Counted from the stretch's first letter, positions 15,434-24,191 are shown. The stretch: DNA of 64,000 nt from Eilatimonas milleporae (GCF_003688555.1 NZ_REFR01000009.1:248001-312000), one strand, 5' to 3'. Notes: generated by a model from the letters alone, not told the origin. A program made the numbers and translations.

Positions 15434-16032
15434 TGACCGGCCCCGGCTGCACCGTTCGCCCGGCCCGCTTCACCGACCTGCCGGCGCTGAACGCCCTGTT
15501 CCGCGACATGTTCGCGCGCAGCCGCTACAGCGCCACCACCACCCTGTGCGACCGCACGGTCAAGGCCGTGCTGATCAACGCGGTGCGCGACCATGGCCGA
15601 GGCCGCTGCCTGTTCGTCGCCGAACCGGACGGGAGGAGCAAGGACGGGGGCAAGAACAACGGCAGGGATACGGGGGACGCTGGGGATACGGGGGACGCTG
15701 GGGATACGGGGGACGCTGGGGATACGGGGAACGCCGGGAAACCGGGCGGCCCCTATGGCTTCATCATCGGCGCGTGCCAGCCGGTGTACGGCGTGTGCAG
15801 GGCGCGCGAGGCCTCGGACGAATTTTTCTATGTGGCGGACAGGGCCCACCCGCTGGCGGCCCCGCGCCTGCTGGCGGCGTTCGACGCCTGGGCCCGCCGG
15901 GCGCCGGGGGTGACGGCGATCCGCCTCGGCATCACCGGCGCGGTGTCGGACTGGCGCCGGGTGCAAAAACTGTATGTGCGCCGGGGCTACCGGCAGGACG
16001 GGGTTTTCATGATCAAGGAGATTGAGCCATGA
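15430..16032 (+). CDS. GNAT-family N-acetyltransferase in virion gene cluster
   Basis: A 200-residue protein with a GNAT outline: N-terminal CTVRPARFTDLPALNALFRD, a core strand before the acetyl-CoA loop, and a C-terminal VQKLYVRRGYRQDGVFMIKE as in many acetyltransferases. Residues ~60-85 are a low-complexity Asp/Gly/Thr insert encoded by an 18-bp tandem repeat. ATGA overlaps couple it to the genes on both sides, so it is part of the late operon. Acetyltransferases at this place recur in podovirus clusters; the target could be a virion or host protein, or the enzyme may ride in the particle. The substrate is unknown. Confidence 0.68.
   Translation: MMTGPGCTVRPARFTDLPALNALFRDMFARSRYSATTTLCDRTVKAVLINAVRDHGRGRCLFVAEPDGRSKDGGKNNGRDTGDAGDTGDAGDTGDAGDTGNAGKPGGPYGFIIGACQPVYGVCRAREASDEFFYVADRAHPLAAPRLLAAFDAWARRAPGVTAIRLGITGAVSDWRRVQKLYVRRGYRQDGVFMIKEIEP
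15667..15738 (+). repeat. 18-bp tandem repeat, in frame (4 units)
   Basis: Three identical units GATACGGGGGACGCTGGG and one variant, encoding (DTGDAG)n in the acetyltransferase gene. The unit length keeps the frame. Confidence 0.92.
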
Positions 16033-17147
16033 GCGGCGTTTTCAAGTCCGTCGGCAAGGTGTTTAAAAAAGTGACCCGCGTGGTGAAAAAGGTGGCGCCC
16101 ATCGCGCTGGCCGTCGGGGCCGTGCTGTTTACCGGCGGCGCGGCGCTGGGCGTGGCCGGCATGGCCGGCGGCTGGGGCGGTGCCGTCGCCGGCCTGACCG
16201 GCAGTCTGGGCCTGTCGGGCACATTGGGCGGCATCGTCACCGGGGCCCTGACCTATGCCGGATACGGCGCGGTGGCGGGCGGCGCGGCCGCGGCCGTCGG
16301 CGGCGGCGACATCCTGGACGGGCTGAAACGGGGGGCCGCCATCGGCGGCGTCACCGGCGGCGTTCTCGGCGCCGTCAATCCCGCCGGCTTCGCCCCCGCA
16401 ACACCGGGGCCCACAACACCGGGGCCCACCGCATCGGCACCGGGCACGACGGGACCGGGCGCTGGCACCGCAGGCACGGCAAGTGCCGGCACCGCGAGCG
16501 GCGGCGCCCCCCTGTCAGGCGCGGGCGCGGGCGCGGGGACAGCCGGCGCGGGTTCCGGTACCGGCACCGCGTCCGGCAGCGGCAGTTTTCTGTCCGGCCT
16601 GTTTTCCCGGGGCGGCTGGCTGCACCGCAACAGAAACCTTGTTGGCGGGCTGATCCAGGGCATCGGCACCGGCCTGGCGGCCGAGGCCCAGGCCGACGCC
16701 CTGCGCGAGCGTGACGAACAGCGGCGGCAGAATTATCTGACCGGTTTCGACGGCATTTACATGCCGGGGCCCCAAAGGCAAATGACACAACAGGATCAAA
16801 CGGCAGATCAGAGAGCGCCCCACGCCCCCGGCGGCAGTGCCTTTGCCCCAAACCCGATGGACCCAGGCCCGATGGACAACACCCCGATGGGCACGGCACC
16901 GGTGAGCGGAGCCCTGATCGGCGCGGACCTGGCGGGCGGAAGGCCCCAGCCGGGCCGGCAGGGCCTGGCGCCGCGCCACAGCGCGTATCGGACCGCGCCG
17001 GCACCCGCTGACGCCCCCCCGTCGCCCGCGTCCCATGGCGCCGCCCCTCACGGCAACGCGGGGCAAGGGGTCTGGGTCACCGACCCGGCCACCGGCCGAC
17101 CGGTGTGGCAGCGCGCCGCCGCCGGCCCGCAGCCGCTGTTTCTGTAA
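16029..17147 (+). CDS. Glycine-rich, membrane-active internal virion protein (probable)
   Basis: A 372-residue protein. It begins with a basic helix (MSGVFKSVGKVFKKVTRVVK) followed by long Gly/Ala hydrophobic stretches to about residue 118 (VGAVLFTGGAALGVAGMAGG and glycine-zipper-like repeats), then a Thr/Pro/Gly/Ala-rich linker (~125-190). A short helical region GLIQGIGTGLAAEAQADALR comes near residue 207 and the tail is Pro-rich. The combination fits ejection proteins that insert in the membrane during DNA delivery. It is coupled upstream by an ATGA overlap. The function is inferred from composition and position. Confidence 0.6.
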   Translation: MSGVFKSVGKVFKKVTRVVKKVAPIALAVGAVLFTGGAALGVAGMAGGWGGAVAGLTGSLGLSGTLGGIVTGALTYAGYGAVAGGAAAAVGGGDILDGLKRGAAIGGVTGGVLGAVNPAGFAPATPGPTTPGPTASAPGTTGPGAGTAGTASAGTASGGAPLSGAGAGAGTAGAGSGTGTASGSGSFLSGLFSRGGWLHRNRNLVGGLIQGIGTGLAAEAQADALRERDEQRRQNYLTGFDGIYMPGPQRQMTQQDQTADQRAPHAPGGSAFAPNPMDPGPMDNTPMGTAPVSGALIGADLAGGRPQPGRQGLAPRHSAYRTAPAPADAPPSPASHGAAPHGNAGQGVWVTDPATGRPVWQRAAAGPQPLFL

Positions 17148-17278
17148 CCCCTGTATCCGCCCCCTCATCCCGAACGGGCCCGTGACCCCGGCACTCTCCG
17201 TGACAGGGGGCCGCCGGCCATGGTCAAGCCCCAAAAGCCACACCCCGAAAGTCACGTCCCAAAAACTGGACCCGCATC

Positions 17279-18034
17279 ATGACCAGCCACACACCCGCGC
17301 CCCAATCCGACGCACAATCCGGCGCCCAATCCGATCCCCAACCCGATTTCCTGCCCCGCGACGGCGACGTATCAACACCCGAAACAGGGGGCCCCGACCA
17401 GGCGCCAAACGTCACCGCCGCCGAACAGGCGCAATATGACCGGTTCATGGAACTGGCGCACCAGCTTGTCTATGCGCCGGACACCTTCCCCGCCCTGCTG
17501 GACCGGGTGCGCGCATCCCGCGACCCGGTGGAAGGCCCGGCCAGCGTCATCACCGCCACGGTGGCGCGACTGGGCGCCAGCGCCGAAAGCCAGGGCATCG
17601 CCCTCGGCGATGACGTGATGTTCCACGGCGCCGCCGACCTGACCGCCGATTTCCTCGAGGTGCTGGAGGCCCACGGCCTCGGCCCCTATGACAGCCGGGC
17701 GGTGGACGGCGTTTTCTACCGCGCGCTGGACATGTACCGCCAGCAGGAACAGGAAGACGGCCGTCTGGACATGGCCGCCATCGGCGCCGACTGGGACCGG
17801 CTGATCGCCGCCGACCGCGCCGGCCGGACCATGCCCTTCCTGAACGCCCTAACCCGGACCGACCCAACCCAGGGCGACCCAAATCTGGGCGCGGTGGGCG
17901 TGGGAGAGATGGAACAGGGTGCAGCAGCAGAAACAGGGCCGATACAGTCCCCATCAATACGAACAGGCGCGCGGTCAGGTCACGTATCGCCCCGCCGGGG
18001 CCTGATGTCCGGCACGGCGCTTTCAAAACCATAG
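17279..18034 (+). CDS. Phage virion-region protein, unknown
   Basis: A 251-residue protein following the glycine-rich protein after 131 bases. The first ~45 residues are Gln/Asp/Pro-rich and look disordered. The middle (~48-185) is helical and acidic (YDRFMELAHQLVYAPDTFPA, LDMYRQQEQEDGRLDMAAIG) and resembles unnamed virion-associated proteins seen beside ejection proteins in podoviruses. The C-terminal 55 residues are variable. No catalytic motif is recognised. It is the last phage gene before the three-gene HTH cassette, and an AT-richer stretch starts right after its stop. Confidence 0.58.
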   Translation: MTSHTPAPQSDAQSGAQSDPQPDFLPRDGDVSTPETGGPDQAPNVTAAEQAQYDRFMELAHQLVYAPDTFPALLDRVRASRDPVEGPASVITATVARLGASAESQGIALGDDVMFHGAADLTADFLEVLEAHGLGPYDSRAVDGVFYRALDMYRQQEQEDGRLDMAAIGADWDRLIAADRAGRTMPFLNALTRTDPTQGDPNLGAVGVGEMEQGAAAETGPIQSPSIRTGARSGHVSPRRGLMSGTALSKP

Positions 18035-18171
18035 GATGATCCGAGACACGCTTTAAGGCTTCCACCACCATTGAATTGTGCCATACAGTCAAATCCATGA
18101 CTTTCCTATTTGACGAAGAAAGCGCCGATTGATCAAGAAAACGCAGGCGTTCTCGATGCGCGTTGACATTT

Positions 18172-18648
18172 ATGGCAACACCCGACATATTGGAAAAACA
18201 GGATCGATTGGTACGGTTTGAACCATCAAGGCAGATCGGCAGGCTGGATCACAGACAGCTTTACCTGTTGCCCGCTTTGAGAGACGACCTGAATGACCGC
18301 ATCATACCACATCCCAAATTCAAACGGTCCGCTCTCAGCCCGGCAGAGCAAGTTTCTGAAACATTTGATCGTTTCTGCGCGGGTGAAAAGATGACTGGCG
18401 CCATGGCGCGGCTGATACCGACCGCAAAAGGTGTCTGGGAACTGAAGCTCCCGGACATCAGAATTTTCGGATGGTTTTGGCGGAAGGGGGTCTTTGTTGC
18501 CGCTTATGCTGAATGGGCCAATGACGTAAAAGGCAGGGATCGTTCAAAAGGCTATAACGCCTATATCAGCAAAACAGCGCGAACTATCCGCTCCCTGCCC
18601 CTTGATGAACCGAAATATCAGACGGGAGACATTCGGTATGTCCTTTAA
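18172..18648 (+). CDS. Possible toxin of a three-gene HTH cassette, unknown family
   Basis: A 158-residue protein, first gene of an AT-richer cassette. I cannot name the family. The end has KGVWELKLPDIRIFGWFWRK, then a Lys/Arg-rich stretch (DVKGRDRSKGYNAYISKTAR) and a final LDEPKYQTGDIRYVL. A W-E-L motif followed by basic residues, in a gene directly upstream of and overlapping an XRE-type gene, recalls RelE/HigB-like toxins, so toxin is the working guess. ATG 18172 is chosen over a TTG at 18163, but no good Shine-Dalgarno is visible for either. It overlaps the next gene by 11 bases. Confidence 0.5.
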   Translation: MATPDILEKQDRLVRFEPSRQIGRLDHRQLYLLPALRDDLNDRIIPHPKFKRSALSPAEQVSETFDRFCAGEKMTGAMARLIPTAKGVWELKLPDIRIFGWFWRKGVFVAAYAEWANDVKGRDRSKGYNAYISKTARTIRSLPLDEPKYQTGDIRYVL

Positions 18649-19048
18649 AATCAATATCCCGGGAAACAGACGCGCAGCCGCACGCCTGCTGGCCGATGCC
18701 CATGAAGAACTGGCGGAAGCGATAAAACACCGTGAGCGTGTGGGCGAAACACGTGCATCGATTTCCCGCCGCCTTGGCAAAAATCGCTCATGGCTCAGTC
18801 GTCTGTTGAACGGCCGTTCCAATATGACCATCCAGACCTTGGCGGAAGTGGCCTGGGCACTGGATCACCATGTCACACTTGCCATGACACCGAACGAAAA
18901 CATCTCGGATAATTTTTCCGAGACAGGTGAAGGCGCAGCCGGTTTTCATAAGATCGACAGCGATAAGCTAACTATAAAATCAACAAAAAGCCCCTCTGTC
19001 GAAGCAAGAATAAAAAACAATCATGACACTTGGACAGCATCGGCATGA
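18638..19048 (+). CDS. XRE-type HTH protein, probable antitoxin/repressor
   Basis: A 136-residue DNA-binding protein. Residues ~30-85 form a lambda-repressor-like HTH: REVGET-type turn, then ISRRLGKNRSWLSRLLNGRS with MTIQTLAEVAWALDHHVTLA, as in XRE antitoxins. The C-terminal ~50 residues are polar. GGGAG upstream supports the ATG at 18638, inside the end of the preceding gene. It ends in an ATGA overlap with the third gene, so all three are translated together. It is the likely antitoxin and autorepressor, though the toxin assignment of its neighbour is unproven. Confidence 0.68.
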   Translation: MSFKINIPGNRRAAARLLADAHEELAEAIKHRERVGETRASISRRLGKNRSWLSRLLNGRSNMTIQTLAEVAWALDHHVTLAMTPNENISDNFSETGEGAAGFHKIDSDKLTIKSTKSPSVEARIKNNHDTWTASA

Positions 19049-19461
19049 CGGACGAAATCTATGGATTGGTCCATTTGGCCGATGACGTCAGATATGAGTA
19101 TAATAACAAGCAAACAATTGTTGGACTTTACTCGGATTATCTGGTCGCTAATTCCTTTCCCAGTATTATCGAAAAACTGGCTATAGGAATCAATCTTGTC
19201 TGGTTTGGCAACCGCCCTGACGTCTTCGATATCCACATCTCAACCCCTGAAAAAAAACAGGATGTGGAAATGAGCCTTGACTTCAGCGATGAGGACCTGA
19301 CAGTCCCGGAAGGCAATAAACAATCATCCTTTATTTTTTGGATGTACGGGAAAAATATCGAGATACCCGAAGCCGGATCACAGATCGAAGTTACAGTCAC
19401 CTGCGATAAAAAAACAATCACGCGAAGAATTTTTACAGTTATCGAACCTTCTGAAGAATAA
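19045..19461 (+). CDS. Third gene of the HTH cassette (DUF6941-like)
   Basis: A 138-residue beta-rich protein with MTDEIYGLVHLADDVRYEYN, then NNKQTIVGLYSDYLVANSFP, then a core including WFGNRPDVFDIHIST. The order of a nucleic-acid-free beta sandwich with N-G-K-x-x-x-x-G-x-Y recalls the DUF6941 family, whose function is not known. The start overlaps the HTH gene stop (ATGA). The codon use is AT-richer than the virion genes. A terminator at 19492 closes the cassette. A third partner in a toxin-antitoxin-like operon could be a chaperone or a sensor of infection; this is speculation. Confidence 0.5.
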   Translation: MTDEIYGLVHLADDVRYEYNNKQTIVGLYSDYLVANSFPSIIEKLAIGINLVWFGNRPDVFDIHISTPEKKQDVEMSLDFSDEDLTVPEGNKQSSFIFWMYGKNIEIPEAGSQIEVTVTCDKKTITRRIFTVIEPSEE

Positions 19462-19491
19462 CCGTAAAGCATTCGACAGAAACCAATATGA

Positions 19492-19520
19492 GGGCGGCTC
19501 CCCGGGGCCGCCCTTTACTT
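19492..19520 (+). terminator. Intrinsic terminator after HTH cassette
   Basis: Stem GGGCGGC (19492-19498) with GCCGCCC (19507-19513), extendable inwards, then TTTACTTTT. It ends 28 bases before the next phage ATG, as in the hicAB and higBA-1 cases. Confidence 0.8.
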
Positions 19521-19547
19521 TTGGCATTGACAGACAAGGACACTCCT

Positions 19548-22500
19548 ATGGCACGCATGGGTTTACTGATGGGCGATGCCCTGACCGGGATGGGCGCGGC
19601 CCTGCGACAGGGCGGCACCTGGCGCGCCGAGCGCCTGCGCGAGGCCGGCATCATCCCCATAAGCGCCGATCTGGACACGGGCCTCGCACAGGGCCTCGCA
19701 CAGGGCGCGCCCCTGGACCCGCTGGCGGACGCGCCGGACGGCGGTGTATGGCCGCCCGATGTCCCCTTGCCCATCGCCAGCCATTTTCCCATGGTCCCAC
19801 CCCAGGCGGCGGACATGCCCCAACGGGTGGACACGCCCCTGCCCGTCGGGCCCGTCCCGGACTTTGACGCCTCTTCGCTCCCTGACGGTGCGGGCCGGTG
19901 GCCCGGGACAGTCCCAGGCGCAATCCCAGGCGCCTTTCCCGGCACCGGGCCCGACATCGCCCTGGCCAGAGCGTATGGCCGGACGACCGGCGGCGCCCCT
20001 GTCCGCTCCGGCGCCGGGGACGAGGCCGGGGACGATAACAACCTGTTGTCGCGGATGACACAGGCCGGCGCGGACACCGCATCGGCCCTTGGCGGTTTTC
20101 TCGCCGACGCCGGGCGGGACATCGCCGACACATCGCTTGAGGCCGGCCTGCGCAGCGTCGGCGAAACGGCGCTGGACACCGCCGGGTCCGGCCTGTCCGG
20201 CCTGCATGCGCTGGCCGAAAGCGGCGCCATCCCGATCACCGGCCCCCTGTTGCGATATCTGGCCCGCGACAACGACCTTCTGGACAGGATGGGCGAGGCG
20301 CTGAAACGGGGGGCGGACCGGATCGCCCCGGCGCCGGAGGAACGCACCTTCATCACCGAAATGGTCGCCGACCTGACCCAACTGGGCATCATGGCGGGGC
20401 TCAGCGCCCTGAACCCGGCCGTGGGCATCGCCGCGATCGCCGGCATCGGCGCGGACAGCATGGCGGAGCGTGCCGATGCGCTGGGCATTGACGACGCCCG
20501 GCGCGATCAGGCCGTTCTGTTGTCCGCCGTCCTGACGGCGGCGCTGGGAAAAACCGGGCTCAGCGCCGTGGTCGGGCGGCTGCCGCGTCCCGTGCAAAAC
20601 CGCTTTCTCGGCCTGATGGCCGAGATCGGCATCGCCGGCGGCGGCGCGGCGATCGACGACGTCACCGAACAGGTGGGGCGGAACGCCATCGCCCGGCAGG
20701 TGCTGGACGACCCGACCGGCCTGCTGGACGGCGCGGGCGAGAGCGCCGCCACCGCCGCCACGACCGAGGCCATGCTGCGCACCCTGCTGATCACCGCCCT
20801 GCCCGGCAAATATCGCGGCACGGCGGTGGAACGCACCCTCACCGGCGAAGCCCCGGACACCGGCACGGGGACGGCCCCCCTGATGGACAATGAGACGACC
20901 CCCCCGATGGATACGGGGGCGGACAATGGGACCGGCAAGGAGACAGCGACAGGCCGACAGGACAGCGGGCCGGACAGCCGCGTCCCAGGCCCCAATCCAG
21001 GCATCAACACCGACACCGACATCGACACTGTTACTGGCACCGGTACCGGCCCCAAACCCTATACCGGCACTACCCCCGAGACGGCCGCGACGACCCTTGG
21101 TGGCTTTCTCGCCGGCATCGGGCGGGACATCGCCGACACATCGCCGGAAGCGACCCTGCGGGACCTCGGCGCAGGGGCGCTGCATGCCGCCGGACAGGGC
21201 GCGTCCGGCCTGCAAAAACTGCTGGAAAGCGATCAGCCCGCCTTACCCCCGCCCTACCAGCCCTACCGGCGTCTCGCCCAATACTGGGCGCTTCGCCATG
21301 GGCTATTGGGCGAGGCCGGGCAGGACCTGAAACAGGCGGCGGCCCGGATCGCCCCGGCGCCGGAAGACCGCACCATCGTCACCAAAACAGCCCATTCGCT
21401 GGGCGCCATGGCCCTGATGGTAGCCATGGGCAAGCTGAGCGCCATTGGCGGCGGCATCCTGATGATGGGCATGGGGGCGGACGATATGGCCGACCGTGCC
21501 GAGGCGCTGGACATTGACGACGCCCGGCGCGACCAGGCCATGTTTTTGGCCGCAACCGTAACCCTGGCATTGGAAAAGGCCGGGCTGGCCGCCGTGGTCG
21601 AGCGGCTGCCCCGTCCGGTGAAACGGCGTTTTGTCGGCCTGATCACGGATATCGTCATCGCCGCCGGCGGCGAGGCCGCCAGCGAAGTCACCGAACAGGT
21701 GGCGCGGAACGCCATCGCCCGGCAGGTGCTGGACGACCCGGCCGGCCTGCTGGACGGCGCGGGCGAGAGCGCCGCTACCGCCGCCACGACCGAGGCCATG
21801 CTGCGCACCCTGCTGATCGCCGCCCTGCCCGGCAAATATCGCGGCACGGCGGTGGAACGCACCCTCACCGGCGAAACCCCGGACACGGGCACGACGGACA
21901 CGGGCACGACGGACACGGGCGGGCGCCCCTTACCGGACACTGGCGCAGGCAATGGGGCAGGCAATAGAGCGGGCAATGGGGCGGCGACAGGCCAACGGGA
22001 CAGCGGACCTGACGGCGGGGGCGGCACTGACGGACGGGCGCCGACCGCTGACGGAGGGAACCTGCCTCACAAAGGCAGCGCCCCGTCTGCCGGCCGGCAC
22101 GATCCATCCTTAGCGCGCGGCGACGGCGCGATCAACCGGGACCCGCGCGCCGATGCAGGCAACGCCGACGCGGCCGCGACGCTTAAGGCAACCGCCGACG
22201 CGGCAGCACCGGACGGCGATGCCACCGTGCGGCGAGCGCTGCTGCGCACGGCGCTGGCGCAGCGGCTGGGCGCCATCGGCCTCAGCGACAAGGTGCATCT
22301 GCGCGTGGTCGATCGGGTCACCGCCCTGACCGAAACCGGCGCGGTGGAGGTGGACGGCCGCATCCTGCTGACCTGGGAAGAAGCAAAACCGATGATGGGC
22401 GCAGCCCTGCGGACGGGCACTGGCGCCCGGAACACTGGCGCCCGGAACACTGGCGCCCGGAACACTGACGCCCGGAACACTGACGCCCGGAACACTGGCG

Positions 22501-23537
22501 CCCAATCCACGGCCCCCGAAAACACCACGCCTGAGAATAGTTTCGTGGACGCGCAGGGCAGAAAACCGATCCTCCAGATGGATGTGGCCCTGACGGCGCG
22601 GGATCCGCAGGCGACGCTGAATTACGAGGCCGTTCATGCCATGCGCCTGCTGGGCCTGTTCGAGGATGACGAGTGGCGGGCCCTGACACGCAGCGCGCTG
22701 GGCAACCGGGCGCTGATGCGGCGTGTCGACCGCGCCTATGGCGACCTGCCGGCGGACCGGCGGGCGGAGGAAGCGGTGGCGGAACTGTATGCGGACTATG
22801 TGCGCGGCAGCGGTCCGCGACCCGACGGTCTGCTGCAACGGCTGTTGGAACGCATCCGCCAGGCCCTGCAGGCCATCGGCGACGCCCTGCGCAGCCAGGA
22901 CATCCATGCCGCCGAACAGGTGATGGCGGCAATGGACAGCGGCGCGGTCGGCGCCCGCACGCCCCGCCCCGGCGGCGGGCCCGGCAGCGACGGACGGGTG
23001 ATGCCGCTGACACCGGGCCGCCCCGCCGTCATCCTGACGGGCCGGGAACTGGGGCCCGTGGCCAGCCTGCCGGCCATGCGGGCACGGGTAGAGCGCTTCT
23101 ACCGGAACGAATTGCAGGGCCAGTGGGTACCGATGCACAAGCATGGGCTGAATGTGACCTTTACGCGGCTTGGCCTAGGAAAAACATTATCCAACACGGC
23201 ACAGTCGTTGACCCTGCAAATGCTGCCGGCACTGGAGGATATCATCGGTACGGCGCGGATCACGGAGAGCGTACCCGTAACCGGCAGTAAAGCACGAAGT
23301 TTTTCAAAAGCGCACTTCGCCGAGAACGTGGTGGCGGTGGATGGACGTACCTATCGCGTGGGTGTCACCCTGTTCGAAAGGCATGACGGGCAAGTGTTTT
23401 ATAATCTGAATGCAGACCTGTCCGACAGACTGAAGGATGCGGACCTGCGCCTGCACCGACTGCATGGCTTTACAGGCGCCACCACCTTTAGCGACGACAT
23501 CAATATGATTATCGTTGGGGAGGTCACAGAAAAATGA
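19548..23537 (+). CDS. Giant polyvalent phage protein with duplicated module
   Basis: A 1,329-residue protein, probably carried in the virion and injected with the DNA. Residues ~178-441 and ~514-781 are two copies of a helical module (GGFLADAGRDIADTS / GGFLAGIGRDIADTS, later RIAPAPEERTF / RIAPAPEDRTI and GKYRGTAVERTLTGE), joined by Asp/Thr/Gly linkers. Near residue 1025 a segment reads NYEAVHAMRLLGLFEDDEW with a later AEEAVAELYADY; this mirrors the metallopeptidase domain of polyvalent proteins, but the first zinc His of HExxH is Tyr here. The C-terminal ~170 residues (ILTGRELG, then FYRNELQGQWVP, then VAVDGRTYRVGVTLFE) resemble the LPD3-type domain. The ATG at 19548 follows AAGGA and avoids low-complexity upstream frame. 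Confidence 0.7.
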   Translation: MARMGLLMGDALTGMGAALRQGGTWRAERLREAGIIPISADLDTGLAQGLAQGAPLDPLADAPDGGVWPPDVPLPIASHFPMVPPQAADMPQRVDTPLPVGPVPDFDASSLPDGAGRWPGTVPGAIPGAFPGTGPDIALARAYGRTTGGAPVRSGAGDEAGDDNNLLSRMTQAGADTASALGGFLADAGRDIADTSLEAGLRSVGETALDTAGSGLSGLHALAESGAIPITGPLLRYLARDNDLLDRMGEALKRGADRIAPAPEERTFITEMVADLTQLGIMAGLSALNPAVGIAAIAGIGADSMAERADALGIDDARRDQAVLLSAVLTAALGKTGLSAVVGRLPRPVQNRFLGLMAEIGIAGGGAAIDDVTEQVGRNAIARQVLDDPTGLLDGAGESAATAATTEAMLRTLLITALPGKYRGTAVERTLTGEAPDTGTGTAPLMDNETTPPMDTGADNGTGKETATGRQDSGPDSRVPGPNPGINTDTDIDTVTGTGTGPKPYTGTTPETAATTLGGFLAGIGRDIADTSPEATLRDLGAGALHAAGQGASGLQKLLESDQPALPPPYQPYRRLAQYWALRHGLLGEAGQDLKQAAARIAPAPEDRTIVTKTAHSLGAMALMVAMGKLSAIGGGILMMGMGADDMADRAEALDIDDARRDQAMFLAATVTLALEKAGLAAVVERLPRPVKRRFVGLITDIVIAAGGEAASEVTEQVARNAIARQVLDDPAGLLDGAGESAATAATTEAMLRTLLIAALPGKYRGTAVERTLTGETPDTGTTDTGTTDTGGRPLPDTGAGNGAGNRAGNGAATGQRDSGPDGGGGTDGRAPTADGGNLPHKGSAPSAGRHDPSLARGDGAINRDPRADAGNADAAATLKATADAAAPDGDATVRRALLRTALAQRLGAIGLSDKVHLRVVDRVTALTETGAVEVDGRILLTWEEAKPMMGAALRTGTGARNTGARNTGARNTDARNTDARNTGAQSTAPENTTPENSFVDAQGRKPILQMDVALTARDPQATLNYEAVHAMRLLGLFEDDEWRALTRSALGNRALMRRVDRAYGDLPADRRAEEAVAELYADYVRGSGPRPDGLLQRLLERIRQALQAIGDALRSQDIHAAEQVMAAMDSGAVGARTPRPGGGPGSDGRVMPLTPGRPAVILTGRELGPVASLPAMRARVERFYRNELQGQWVPMHKHGLNVTFTRLGLGKTLSNTAQSLTLQMLPALEDIIGTARITESVPVTGSKARSFSKAHFAENVVAVDGRTYRVGVTLFERHDGQVFYNLNADLSDRLKDADLRLHRLHGFTGATTFSDDINMIIVGEVTEK
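20661..20860 (+). repeat. Near-identical 200-bp repeat, copy 1
   Basis: Pairs with 21687-21886, 1,026 bases downstream. By eye only about six bases differ, far fewer than in the rest of the duplicated module, which points to recent gene conversion. Encodes VTEQVGRNAIARQVLDDPTG and following residues. Confidence 0.88.
21687..21886 (+). repeat. Near-identical 200-bp repeat, copy 2
   Basis: Second copy of the block at 20661-20860, in the same frame of the giant protein. Confidence 0.88.
22419..22508 (+). repeat. 15-bp tandem repeat, in frame (6 units)
   Basis: Six units of ACTGGCGCCCGGAAC with small variations, encoding TGARN or TDARN in the linker between the module region and the C-terminal domains of the giant protein. 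Confidence 0.92.
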
Positions 23538-23599
23538 GAGTTGGCCCAATATCCGATCGACGGTCCCAGATTCTTTATCCGGGTGTGGACCAGACACTG

Positions 23600-23822
23600 A
23601 ACCAACGAGTAAAATATTAGTCTTTCACGACATACGTGTCAAGGGTAAATTCGTACTCAAGCAAAAGGCGACTGTGTGATCAGCGGACACGCAGAAAATT
23701 CCCCAACCCCTTGCCCATTAACGATAATCAAACAATATCCGCATAGGGGCATAGGCCCCGGCAGCATGCATACGCTGATCATGGGCACACCGCCCGTGCC
23801 GGGCACAGACCAAAATACCGGC
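23600..23822 (+). repeat. Direct repeat flanking orphan HTH gene, left copy
   Basis: About 220 bases aligning with 24245-24472. Shared landmarks in order: ACCAACGA, AAAATATTAG, CGTGTCAAGG, CCCTTGCCCAT, AATCAAACAA and a nearly identical end GGGCACAGACCAAAATACCG. The middle is more diverged. Confidence 0.82.
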
Positions 23823-23873
23823 CCCTATAACCGTTCGGCCCGGTGGGCATGGGCCGGCCCCGGACAACAGGGC

Positions 23874-24161
23874 CTAGACCAGATCGTCCAGATCCACGGC
23901 CAGCGCCCCGGCCAGTGCCTTCAGCGCGGCGACGGAGGTCCGGCCGCCCTTTTCCGCCCGGGCAACGGCCGGCTGTTTCAGGCCGGCTTTCGCGGCAAGG
24001 GCCGCCTGGGTCAGGCCGCGATGCCGGCGAAAGACACGCACCGGATTCTCGCCGCCGACAAGGGCGGTGACAACGGACAGAGGCCAGGTTTCCTCGCCCG
24101 CATCCATGCGGGCCAGCGCCGCCTCGGCGGCGGACTTCAGGGACGGCATCATTATGATCAT
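23874..24161 (-). CDS. Orphan XRE-type HTH protein (antitoxin-like)
   Basis: A 95-residue protein in the opposite direction to the late genes. Residues ~40-90 are an XRE helix-turn-helix (FRRHRGLTQAALAAKAGLKQ, then PAVARAEKGGRTSVAALKAL). The N-terminal MPSLKSAAEAALARMDAGEE with PLSVVTALVGGENPV is common in HTH antitoxins paired with RelE-type toxins. No toxin gene is visible on either side, so it is an orphan or a superinfection-control regulator. ATG 24161 is used; starts at 24152 or 24149 are possible. It is bracketed by two diverged copies of the same intergenic sequence. Confidence 0.7.
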   Translation of the reverse strand: MIIMMPSLKSAAEAALARMDAGEETWPLSVVTALVGGENPVRVFRRHRGLTQAALAAKAGLKQPAVARAEKGGRTSVAALKALAGALAVDLDDLV

Positions 24162-24191
24162 TCTGGGAAAATCGCGGGAGAACAGAATTGA
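24154..24191. promoter_or_regulatory. Inverted repeat at the orphan HTH start
   Basis: GATCATTCTG near 24156 and CAGAATTGATC near 24181 form an imperfect inverted repeat spanning the start of the leftward HTH gene. It is a candidate operator for its own product. Confidence 0.42.
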
